Assembly: GCF_902459465.1 (NCBI RefSeq)
Contig: NC_047066.1
Coordinates: 4,004,377 to 4,068,376 of the forward strand
DNA length: 64,000 nt
From: Asterias rubens
Lineage: Eukaryota; Echinodermata; Asteroidea; Forcipulatida; Asteriidae
Reading direction: 5' to 3'
Part shown: in pieces, positions 35,401 through 46,000 of the stretch
Layout of the letters: every line of letters begins with the position of its first letter
Position numbering within the stretch: the first letter of the stretch is position 1
Notes under the pieces: model-generated
What the model was told of the DNA's origin: nothing
Databases searched by the model: none
What the model saw: the letters and a program-made list of their open reading frames with translations, nothing else
Translations under genes and position numbers: made by a program

Positions 35401-38400
35401 TAGACACACCAAGAATAAAGAGCTACCAACATCTGCATCTTGAGATTTTGTACAACAATCAGTTTTCATTGTAAACATCGTTAGTTTTCACCTCACCTTT
35501 TCTTCGCTTTCCTGAGCGTGTTTGAGATAACGAGCCAGACAGAGACTATGGAAGTAATGGTAGCAGGGCGTCTTGGTGAAGACGTCACCCTCTGTGAAAC
35601 CGTGTAGGCAGATCACACACTGACAGCTCGGTGTGTTGTTATTGGTAAGGCTCTCCTTGGCAACCTGACAAACAAACAAATAAGAAATCACAAAGAATGG
35701 TGTGAAACATTGTTTCATTTTTTGAACAGAACTGCTTGGCGCTTGACTCAAGTAAAACTTTTGAAGAGACTTTGATCGTCCGATCAATCCTCTGCATCAT
35801 GCAAAAAGACTATCCATCATTTGCAGCTCTATTTCAGCACTTTGTTGTCCGACCTCACTTACCAGGAAATAGCCAATCAACTCTGCTATGTTTGTGATAG
35901 TCTGGGCCCCTGTCATTATCAGCAAGGATAAAGACAGGTACCTCCTACTCAGATCAAGTGATTCCATCGGATACAATGATATCATTGGATAAATGTGCAG
36001 TGACATGAGCTAGCTTTCCATAGATGCCCAAATAGAACACTCCTATTACGTCCGCCATAGAATTTGACTGTGTATCTCTATGTGAGGTAAATGTAGGTCG
36101 AAGGGGGATGTACACCCCTGCTGGAGGCCAGTCTTTAGCGTTATTCATGAGCCTCCAAGTGTGACGTCAGATGTTCAGGCTATGTTTGAGATTCATCTCC
36201 CTGAATTGGCAATTACTTGACACTAGAAAGCACACGTTAAAAAAGCTCATCAAGCCAACACGAAATCTGACTTGAACCAAGTCCACTCAAGAGATTCTTT
36301 GTTTTTAAACATTGATTATACCTCAATTAGTTCATACAGCATAGCTCCACCCTGTCTCTCCTCAGCTAACTGCTTCAGCTTGGCATCAAGACTGAAAAAG
36401 AAACGCCCAAGAACACAGTCTTAACAGTATTAACACTACAAATAAGTTAAACAAAAAACTTCACTGATTATGTGTGTCTTAGTCTGAGCACCTTTTTGAA
36501 AAACATCAATCAAACTGAAAGGTATCCACTAGGCCCCACCAATTCTGGACAGCTGCCTAAATAATAATGATAATAAAAGCCGTATTTAAAACGCACTTTT
36601 TGCCAAAGGATACAAAGCGCCAGGTATTTTTACTGCAAGGTGAGTGGGACCAAGTTTGAAATATTATGAGACCCAATACTTAGCACCATGTAATGGTTTT
36701 ACAAGGCGCTTTGGCGCAATATGCTGCCAATCCAGCCAGGAACGCAGGGGCAAACTCCTTCTCTTTACCATAAGTGCACTGGGTTCTTTTACATGCGTTA
36801 CACAACACATGGGACCAACGGCTTTACTTCCCATCCGAAGGATGAAGCAAAGGTTAAGTGTCTTGCTTAAGAACACAAGTGTCACGGCTGTGGATTCAAA
36901 CCCACACTCTGCTGATCAGAAACACCAGAGTTTGAATTCAGTGCTCTTAACCGCTCGGCCACGACACTTCCCCGTCATGTTCATGATGTGAGTATCAAAG
37001 CCCTTGACCCAACTAATGACGATAGATAAAGGCTTATTCTGTCTCTGTTTTCAACTTACCTCATGAGGTGTTCGTCCGAAATCCCTCTGGAATTCCTGAT
37101 GGTGATTTCCGGCAGAGCGTCTGGGTACTGTCAAAAGTAAAATAGATAGTGTCAAATGGCCATACTCTCCCAATAACAAATCTTGCCTGTGACTTCACCT
37201 TTCAAAGAAGTACCTATAACTGTTTATACACTGACATAATTTTGTTCTTCTACTAAAACTGCTTGGGAGTACAGCTTAGAGTGGGAAAAAAATTCAAAAA
37301 GCATCACCCTGGCTTTCATTTCAGGAGTCCAACAACACAACAAATTTCCGGAAACTACTAAAAAATTTGAGCTTCTCATTATGAGTTATTACTGGACTAA
37401 ATTTTTACACTTGACGCAAGATCCACAAAAGCAAAAAGTCCCCAGGTCCATTTTTTACCTTCCGCCCACGAAGTAGTTAAAAAGCAAAAAAAGTTCTTTT
37501 CAGAAACTGAGAAGTCTCCTGAATTCCAAAAACTTACTCTGCAGAAGTAGAACATAAGTTAAAACAAGTTCCCAAAAGGACATAATATGCCTCGCAAGGA
37601 GATACACACATCGTGTTACCACAAACCAAAACCTTGCCTCTAAATCCCTGATCCTTGGTTTCGTTTATAAAATGTAACCTAACCTGCTCAGGTAACTTCA
37701 TATCTAACGTAAGACACACATACTGCTCCTCTACATTATCAGCAGTGGCTGGATGCAAGACTACACAGACTTCACTCGCAATTCCACTGTGAAAAAAGAA
37801 AACACAAAAGTTATAACACAATTACATGAACAAAATTTGTATTAATTTTGGTTTTTACTCTTACACCTGATGTCAGCAATTTCCAGAGATGTGTGAAAAA
37901 AATCACAGGCATATTACTCCGATTGGATTTGAACCCACTTCCTTTGCAGTTCTAATACAGTGGCTTACCAACAAGACCACCGAGATTGCCCTGTAGCTAG
38001 CGGCAGTTAGAATCCTATATGTTAGCAGCGGATACTGGAACGATTTAAAAGATGTTAAATTTGCATAGGGGATACAAAGTATATTAATTTTGATTTTACA
38101 CTTAAAACGATGTGCATTTAGCACTCAGTAATTTCCCCAAGTTCTGTGTGGTTTACAACCACAAATGAAATGTACCTGGTTAAATTGTGTTTATCTTGCC
38201 AAATACTTAAACAAGAATTTCATTTTTGAAACAAAACAAGACACTTCACAATTACATTTTGTGAATGTCATGCTTTGATAAAATGTGATGTCATAAGTCA
38301 AAATTATTTCATTTAAAATTATTTTCTTGTTTATCCTAGCTGGGAGTAAGGAAAACCTTTCAGGGAAACACTGTTTTGCCCAGCAGTTCAAACAATAACT

Positions 38401-39789
38401 TTTAGAAAAATGGAAAATGTTTAACAGATTATTACAGACTCCAGAGAATATAAAACTTTGAAGTAGACAGTGAAAGTGAGCCATCAAGTCGGCCAACAAA
38501 TTTTTAAACCAGATCTATGTTTAAATAAAGGAGTAACTGGGGCGCTGTACTCCTTCAAAAACAAATCTGCGGCCAGTACAGTAGTAGTACACATAAGACC
38601 ACAGATGTATAAAAAAATATATAAAAAAACTGCGTCGAGAGGAGCAAACAAACTTTACCTGTCATCACAAATAATATTCAGTTCATTGATGTAGATTTCT
38701 GTTAGCAGTCTCAGTTCCTGGAGCAATTCACTGCGGAAGAGAGAAATAGTAACACAACAAAGCATAAATAAATAATTGTTGCACACATCTCATGCAATTG
38801 CAAGTTCAAATCATGAATGATTCAGTGATTACATCAAAAGTGTCAAACAAAATCTTGTCTTTATACAGACTTCAGTCAGACTTAGACTTAAAGGCAGTGG
38901 ACACTATTGGTAATTACTCAAAATAATTATGAGCATAAAACCTTTCTTGGTGACGAGTAATGGGGAGAGGTTGATGGTATAAACCATTGTGAGAAACGGC
39001 TCCCTCTGAAGTGCCATAGTTTTCGAGAAAGAAGTAATTTACCGCGAATTTGATTTCGAGACCTCAAGTTAAGAACTTGAGGTCTCGAAATCAACCATCT
39101 AAACGCACACAACTTCGTGTGACAAGGGTGTTTTTTTCTTTCACTATTATCTTGCAAGTTCGATGACCGATTGAGCTCAAATTTTCATATGTTTGTTATT
39201 TTAATTATGCATCTGTTGAGAGATACACCAACTGTGGAGGCTAGTCTTTGACAATTACCAATAGTGTCTACTGCCTTTAAGTCTTATTCAAGGGTTAGAC
39301 TTTTAGTTTTATTAAATTTAATATCATACATTTTTCTATTTATATAGGCTTGTTATGAGTTTAATTAAGTTATGTTGAGTTGAGCTGTAGTAAATGGCTC
39401 GGAGGATAACTTTCCGTATGGCGCCACCACTTTTTCACTCATTTTTACAAAAAGGGATATATCAATCAGGTAAATTAGATACTATATTACTTTATTTCGA
39501 ATGAAAAAGTGGTGGCGACATACGGAAACTCCTATATAGGGGGGTATCCCCGCCCCACCGCCCCCCCCCCCCCTCTCAGTCTCAATTCAATCAGCCAAAC
39601 GTCACCACTTCTTTATCGATAAATGAAAGGTAAGCAAGAAGGATTGAGTCAATTAAATAGGCTCCACTCCAGTAAAGTAACATTTTCAGTGACATATTTC
39701 AATTAAAACACGAACCTTTCACTGGAATCGGTTCCTTCCGAACACTCGCTCACTGTGCGAACTTTCGTTCGGCTAATGGAGGCTGCCAT
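32432..39789 (-). CDS. RNF25: E3 ubiquitin-protein ligase RNF25 (RWD and RING), complete, 8 exons
   Basis: Exons (minus strand): 39789-39716, 38730-38659, 37786-37684, 37127-37060, 36391-36322, 35664-35497, 35107-34892, 34030-32432. All are flanked by AG/GT, with phases that join cleanly to 789 codons plus stop. Residues about 26-129 form an RWD domain (ELLQELRLLTEIYINEL, HPATADNVEEQYVCLTL, YPDALPEITIRN, GGAMLYELIE). The RING has Cys145, Cys148, Cys163, His165, His168, Cys171, then Cys188 and Cys191 (VCAVCREPV) across an intron. GGIIDLEAE downstream is also typical of RNF25. RING proteins of this type recruit an E2 and transfer ubiquitin; RNF25 is linked to NF-kB signalling and, more recently, stalled-ribosome responses. 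The 532-residue last exon is far longer than the vertebrate tail (human protein about 459 aa in total). It is polar, RG-rich and repetitive. Introns hold a GC-MITE, S1 and S2 SINEs and a T1 MITE. Confidence 0.93.
34484..34676. mobile_element. GC-MITE in RNF25 intron 7
   Basis: TGGGCCCAATTTCATAAAGG at the left is complementary to CTTTATGAATTGGGCCA at the right. Inner GCTAAGC/GCAAAG words as in the family. Confidence 0.8.
36590..36975 (-). mobile_element. S2 SINE in RNF25 intron 4
   Basis: On the minus strand the head GTCGTGGCCGAGCGGTTAAG (near 36955) runs into TTTCTGATCAGCAGAGTGTGG and a long body. The body ends near GCGCTTTGTATCC. It lies in the same sense as the RNF25 gene. Confidence 0.75.
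37484..37640. repeat. Dispersed repeat shared with the 14.4 kb and 20 kb region
   Basis: CAGAAACTGAGAAGTCTCC, the ACATAAT...CAAGGAGATACACAC word order and GTGTTACCACAAACC match 14385-14521 (and its duplicate) with divergence. The element boundaries are unclear. It lies in RNF25 intron 3. Confidence 0.6.
37895..38130 (-). mobile_element. S1 SINE in RNF25 intron 2
   Basis: On the minus strand GGATTCTAACTGCCGCTAGC leads through a GTTGGTAAGCCACTG A-box region and GGTTCAAATCC to TATGCCTGTGATTTTTTTC. The tail TTTGCATAGG...TAT is on the other side. The head layout matches 7484-7640. Confidence 0.7.
38888..39280 (+). mobile_element. T1 MITE in RNF25 intron 1
   Basis: It runs from TTAAAGGCAGTGGACAC to GTGTCTACTGCCTTTAA with the palindrome GAGACCTCAAG/CTTGAGGTCTC near 39057-39088. 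It is full length and well preserved. Confidence 0.85.
39409..39529. mobile_element. Short palindromic element (TTTCCGTATG ends)
   Basis: TTTCCGTATGGCGCCACCAC pairs with GTGGTGGCGACATACGGAAA, with a TTTTTCA/TGAAAAA extension and about 60 bp of AT-rich centre. A worn relative lies at 51598-51690 (CTTTCCGTATCCTGCCACCAC). Here it is in RNF25 intron 1. Confidence 0.7.
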
Positions 39790-40096
39790 CTTGCATTTTG
39801 TGACGTAATTGAAGTGGTGACGTCCACGTCCCTGCAGCTATCTAGTCTTGATACAAGACGCCGTTGTTCATTAATAATTGTTATTCCCCGTTCCGCGCCG
39901 CACGTTCACATGTAGGAGGCCCTATGGTTTAGGGTTTTGCTAATTCCCCAAGAACGTCTTGCGCCAAGACTACGCTATCACTCTTCATATCATAATTGAA
40001 CTTTGTGTTCACAGTATCTCACCTACCTTCTGCCGGCTAGTGTATTTACTTTTTTACTGAGTGTTGTTTGATAGATTTCCAATACTTTTCTTAACC
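39790..40096. promoter_or_regulatory. Probable bidirectional promoter between RNF25 and GST gene A
   Basis: Only 307 bp separate the two divergent start codons. CRE/ATF-like words TGACGTAA (39801-39808) and TGACGTCC (39818-39825) lie beside RNF25. The RNF25 start region reads CAAGATGGCAGCC on the minus strand, a YY1-type motif overlapping the ATG. No TATA box is obvious. Promoter activity is inferred from spacing and motifs. Confidence 0.55.
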
Positions 40097-43000
40097 ATGA
40101 GTTTAAAGGTTTACTACGACCTCATGTCGCAACCAGCGAGAGCTGTGGTACTCTTCTGCAAAGCCAACAAAATTCCTTTCACGCCAAAGCCAGTGGCTCT
40201 TCGAAAATGTGAGTTAATTTTTTTTCTAGGAACGGGTGCACGGTGGCCTAGCCTGCGCCTGCACATCCATAAGTTGTGTAACTAATTCAGAATCACACAT
40301 CTTTTGTGGAGAGGGGGCGGGGGGTGGGGGTATCGCTATATCTGATTGTGATTATCTGCATTGTTCTGCACAATTCATTTTTATTGACTCCTTTTTTGTA
40401 TAAGATTTTTCACATTAATTTATGCTCAACCAACCAAGCCAAGTCATTTATAATCATGAATTTGTAAACAAAGTTGTGTATATAAAAAAAACCAAGTATT
40501 TAGTTATTATTAAAAATATTAGTACTAAAAAAAAGTATTATTATTAGTAGTTGCGATAACGTAACCCTCCTCCCGACAGCCGCCAGGCCGGAGGGTATCT
40601 AGCTAGGTTCAAGCAAAAACGGTTAATCTGGTCCAACACGTACAATTTCGACAGCTACTCACCAGATTTGCCCGATTTTTACCACTTTCAAAAATCATGA
40701 CACAAATTCTGAGGGTACAAACTTAATCCGCAATGTCTAATGCAGCCTGCCATAATACTCAAAACACCATTTAGGAAATATTTCGAAGAAAAATGGACAA
40801 AAACTTACCAGATCCCGTAGCGAATTCCCAGGTTCATATTTTGAACCTGTCGCATAGCTTTGCAAACGCAATATTTTGTTGTTGGGCTAAACCATTCTGT
40901 AAAAGGGGTGTTACAATTTTGCAGTGCGTGTGCGCGCTGTCCGTTTGCATTGCACGCCGTTCACTCATAATGGCGCGCACGCACTGCAGCACTGCAACAT
41001 TGTAACACCCCTTTTACAGAATGGTTTAGCCCAACAACAAAATAAGGCGTTTGCAAAGCGATGCGACAGGTTCAAAATATGAACCTGGGAATTCGCTCCG
41101 GGATCTTGTAAGTTCCCATCGATTTTGCCAACTTGCGCGCTTTGAAGCGCGCGCACACCATCTCATAATTTATTGGGTTCCTTCAATTGTAGTAATTGGT
41201 TGTACCATTATTGAGCTAGGTTCGAGCGAAAACGGTTAATCTGGTCCAACACGTACAATTTCGACAGCTAGTCACCAGATTTGCCCGATTTTTACGACTT
41301 TCAAAAATCATGACACAAATTCTGAGGGTACAAACTTAATCCGCAATGTCTAATGCAGCCTGCCATAATACTCAAAACACCATTTAGGAAATATTTCGAA
41401 GAAAAATGGACAAAAACTTACCAGATCCCGGAGCGAATTCCCAGGTTCATATTTTGAACCTGTCGCATAGCTTTGCAAACGCAATATTTTGGTGTTGGGC
41501 TAAACCATTCTGTAAAAGGGGTGTTACAATTTTGCAGTGCGTGTGCGCGCTGTCCGTTTGCATTGCACGCCGTTCACTCATAATGGCGCGCACGCACTGC
41601 AGCACTGCAACATTGTAACACCCCTTTTACAGAATGGTTTAGCCCAACAACAAAATAATGCGTTTGCAAAGCGATGCGACAGGTTCAAAATATGAACCTG
41701 GGAATTCGCTCCGGGATCTGGTAAGTTCCCATCGATTTTGCCAACTTCAAGCTTTGAAGCGCCCACACCATCTCATAATTTATTGGGTTCCTTCAATTGT
41801 AGTAATTGGTTGCACCATTATTGATAAACGGTTAAAGGCAGTGGACACTATTGATTGGTAATTACTCGAAATAATTATTATCATAAAAACCTTTCTTGAT
41901 TACGAGTAATGGGGAGAGGTTGATAGTATAAAACATTGTGAGAAACAGCTCCCTCTGAAGTGACGTAGTTTTTGAGAAAGAAGAATTTTCCACGAATTTG
42001 ATTTCAAGACCTCAGATTTAGAATTTCGAGGTCTTGAAACCAAGCATCTGAAAGCACACTACTTTGTTTGACCATGGTGCGACATTAATATCTCGCAACT
42101 TCAACAACCGATTGAGCTCAAATTTTCACAGGTTTGTTATTTTGTGCTTATGTTGAGATACCAACTGTGAAGACTAGTCTGTGACAATTACCAAATAGTG
42201 TCCAGTGTCTTTAAGGGAACCCAAAAAATAGGAGAATTTTGTTTTTTATATCAATGGTGCTGGGGCCAAAGATATAGGGTGGATAGGGCCAAGGATACAG
42301 AGTGGATTGGACCAATTTATGGGGCTACCATGGAGAATGTCAGACAACTCGTCCGTCGGACAACTCGTCCGTTCGGACAACTCGACGATTCAGACAACTC
42401 GACGGTTCGGACAACTCGACGGTTCGGACAACTCGACTTTGAGACAACTCGACTTTGAGACAACTCGACTTTGAGACAACTCGACGGATGGCCAAGACAA
42501 GTCGATGGTTAATGTTGATCATTATTATTTACCAATTATTATTTATCACAAGAAGTGTGGTGTTCCAGTGAAGCCATACTTGCAGAAACATCTGTTAGTA
42601 ACTATCTCGAGACTTTGTGTAAAAAACAGACTATGAGATGACCATGGTATGACTCTATGTGTAGCCAGCTAGCAGTTGTCTTCAATTTATTCAAAATAAA
42701 AGATTTAAAAAAAAAACAATTAAAACATTAAATAAGTAAAACATTATACAGCTCTATTATTAGAAGATTTACTTTTATTTACTTTATTACTAACAACAAT
42801 AACAACTCGATCATTGCTCTATGGTACAAGCAATGAAAATGCAGCGGGCTATGGTAAAAAATAAATCAAAAAATCAATTATCCGTTTGCCCGGATATAAA
42901 CCCACCCACCATAATATACCCCCTCCCCGCGGGGAACGCCCTTGCATATTGCCAAGTCGCTAGTCAGTACATCCCCACCCATGCCGCTTTTTACCCCTCC

Positions 43001-46000
43001 CGCCCCGTGCTGAGCCCCGTCACGGCCATCCGTCGACTTGTCTTGACCCCAAGTCGAGTTGTCTGACGGTTGAATAAATCATCCGTCGAGTTGTCCGAAC
43101 CGTCGAGTTGTCTGAACCGTCGAGTTGTCCGAACGGACGAGTTGTCCGACGGACGAGTTGTCTGGTCTCCACCATGGAGGTAGGTCTAATTCTACTTTCA
43201 TGAATAGCCCAGTAAATTGGTAAACAAAAATATATTTTAACATTTGCATCTTCCTTGCCTTAAAAAGATGGTCGTCTAGCCTTGTGATGTTGTTAGGCAA
43301 TTTCTTATTTTAAAAAATTAAAGTTTTTGACACAGAATGAAACGAGTTGGGTCGATTGTCCATTGAATTTGATAGGATTGATCTTGATTTAAAACTAAAC
43401 TTTTTAGTCAACATGTTTGACTTACTTGAAATATATATCCATACTTGAATTGAATTTTTTAGATTAATTTCTTTCCTTCTTTTGAAGACGAGCATCAAAG
43501 TGAGGAATATGGTCTCATTAGTCCTTTTCGGAAAGTTCCTGTTATTCAAGATGGTGATTTTACACTGACAGAGAGGTAAGTTAAATAATTGTCTATATTT
43601 AATAAAATATTACATCCGTTACATACATTTTTGTTACTGAGGTTAAATCTGCTGAGCACTGTTCTGTTGTAAAGATCAGGGCAAAATTTCTGTCATAAAT
43701 ACTTTGACGCTATTGCATGGGCATGGCAGTTCTTTCTTGGTAAAGAGCAGGGCAGTGCTTCTTCGGTAAAGGGCAATGCAGTTTTCCTTGGTAAAAGACA
43801 AGGTAGTTTTTCCTTGGTAAAGGGCAAGGAAGTTCTTTCTTGATAAAGGGCAAGGCAGTTTTTCCTTGGTAAAGAGCAAGGCAGTTTTCCTTGGTAAAGG
43901 GCAAGATAGGTTTTCCTTGGTGAAGGGCTAGGCAGGTTTTCTTTGGTGAAGGGCAAGCCAGTATTTTCTTGATAAAGGGCAAGAGGTGATAATTTTTCCT
44001 TGGTAAATGGCAAAGCAGTTTTTCTTTGGTAGAGGGCAAGACAGTTTTTCCTTTGTGAAGGGCGAGACAGGGATTTTGTGTTTGTAAAGGGCAAGGCAGT
44101 TTTTCCTTGGCGAAGGGCAAGGCAGGGATTTTGTGTTGGTAAAGGGCAAGGCGGATGTTCATTGGTAAAGGGCAAGGCAGTTTTTTCCTTGGTGAAGGGC
44201 AAGGCAGGGACTTTGTGTTGGTAAAGGGCATGGCGGTTCTTCCTTGGTAAAGGGCAAGGCGGTTCTTCATTGGTAAAGGGCAAGGCAGTTTTTTCCTTGG
44301 TAAAGGGCAAGGCGGTTCTTCATTGGTGAAGGGCAAGGCAGGGATTTTGTGTTGGTAAAGGGCAAGGCGTTTCTTCCTTGGTAAAGGGCAAGGCAGTTTT
44401 TTTCTTGGTAAAGGGCAAGGCAGTTTTTTCCTTGGTAAAGGGCAAGGCAATTTTTTCTTTGGAAAGTGTCACCTCTATGAGAAAAGTTTGAAATGTCTAC
44501 CTCCTTGTTTCTTCCACAGTGTAGCTATCCTTCAATACCTTGCTGATCGGTTTGACTGCCCGGATCATTGGTACCCTAAAGACCCCAAGGCACGGGGTAA
44601 GGTGCAGGAGTACATGGCGTGGCAGCACTGGAACACCCGCATGCATTGTGCAACAGTATTCATACAGGAGGTACACACATTTGCTGGTGTAAATGAATTC
44701 AAAGGCACTTGACACATTTGGTAATTGTCAAAGACCAGTGTTCTCACTTGGTATATCCCATCATAAGCATAAAATAACAAGCCTGTGAAAATTTGGGCTC
44801 AATCGGTCATCGAAGTTGCAAGAAAATTATGACAGAAAAAACACTCTTGTTGGACGAATTTGTGTGCTTTCAGATAGGAATAAAAGACTTCTAGCTAGAA
44901 GTCATTCATTATTTTAGTGGGAAATTACCTCTTGCTCAAAAACTACGTTACTTCAGAGGGAGTCGTTTCCCACAATATTCTGTACTACCAACAGCTCTCC
45001 AATGCTTGTTACCAAGTCAGTTTTAAGTTAATATTTGTTTTGAGTAATTACCAAGCGTGTACCTTCCCTTTAAAGGCACTGGACAACTTTGGTAATTGTC
45101 AACGACCAGTATTCTTACTTGGTGTATCCAAACATTTATATGCATAAAATAAAAATATATGTGAACATTTTGACGCAATTGGTCATCGAGGTTCATTTCA
45201 TTGCAAGACATTTATTTCCATTCCAACAGATATTCAAAATAACAATAACAAAGAACAATATTTAGGAGAATTGAAAATGGGGGCATAACCAGACAAGCCA
45301 AAGCTTGTAAGAGAACAATTTAAGAGAAAATTGTACCCTTGCTGCACAAATTTGTGTGCTTTCAGATTCCTTTAAAAAAGGCTTCAGGCCTACACGGCTC
45401 AAAAATTGCAAAGAGCGTGGGTTCGAATCCCACCCGAGTAATATCCTGTGATTTTTTTTCACAGGAATTTGGAGTATAAATTGCTTACTACCACGGTTGG
45501 AGCCGGTCGGCTGTGACCGGCCCCAGCTTTAGCAGACCGGGATCCAACAAAAAATATCAAACTCCGACCGGCATAAATTTATGTTTTTTCCTCTGACAAT
45601 GTCTATGTCAAGGCACAAATGGGCAAGAGAGAGCCTGGGGAACCCATCACAAAACCTAAAACCCTTCAGCTTCCAAAGACGCTGCCCCTGTTGATCCCAT
45701 CGGGTTGTGAGGTGCTATGCTGCCCCACTACACCCGCCCTCCCGACCATGCTCTCGACAAAATTAGCCGGCATCCAATTTGCCCTAGCATTACTTTATTA
45801 CGCCTTTTTTCACGGCCGTTTAAAACCTTGCAGGGTCGAGTTGTCATGTTTTTACACGGCATTTCGACCCTGCGCTGTTTTAAACGGCCGTGAAAGAACT
45901 AGTCGCTACCCTTTTATTCCCTTATTACTATTAACATCTATCAAAACATTCAATATCTTTGTAGGTGATCTTACCTAAAGCGACTGGCAACCCGCCAGAT

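Noticed and set aside
42198..42458. Frames through the GACAACTCG repeats (both strands)
   Set aside because: They are short repeat units without stops inside a transposon-like terminus.
43676..44450. Lys/Pro/Leu-rich 200-250 codon open frames on the minus strand
   Set aside because: They are read from a minisatellite lying in an intron of the GST gene on the other strand. Three frames are open at once and no start or splice context is convincing.
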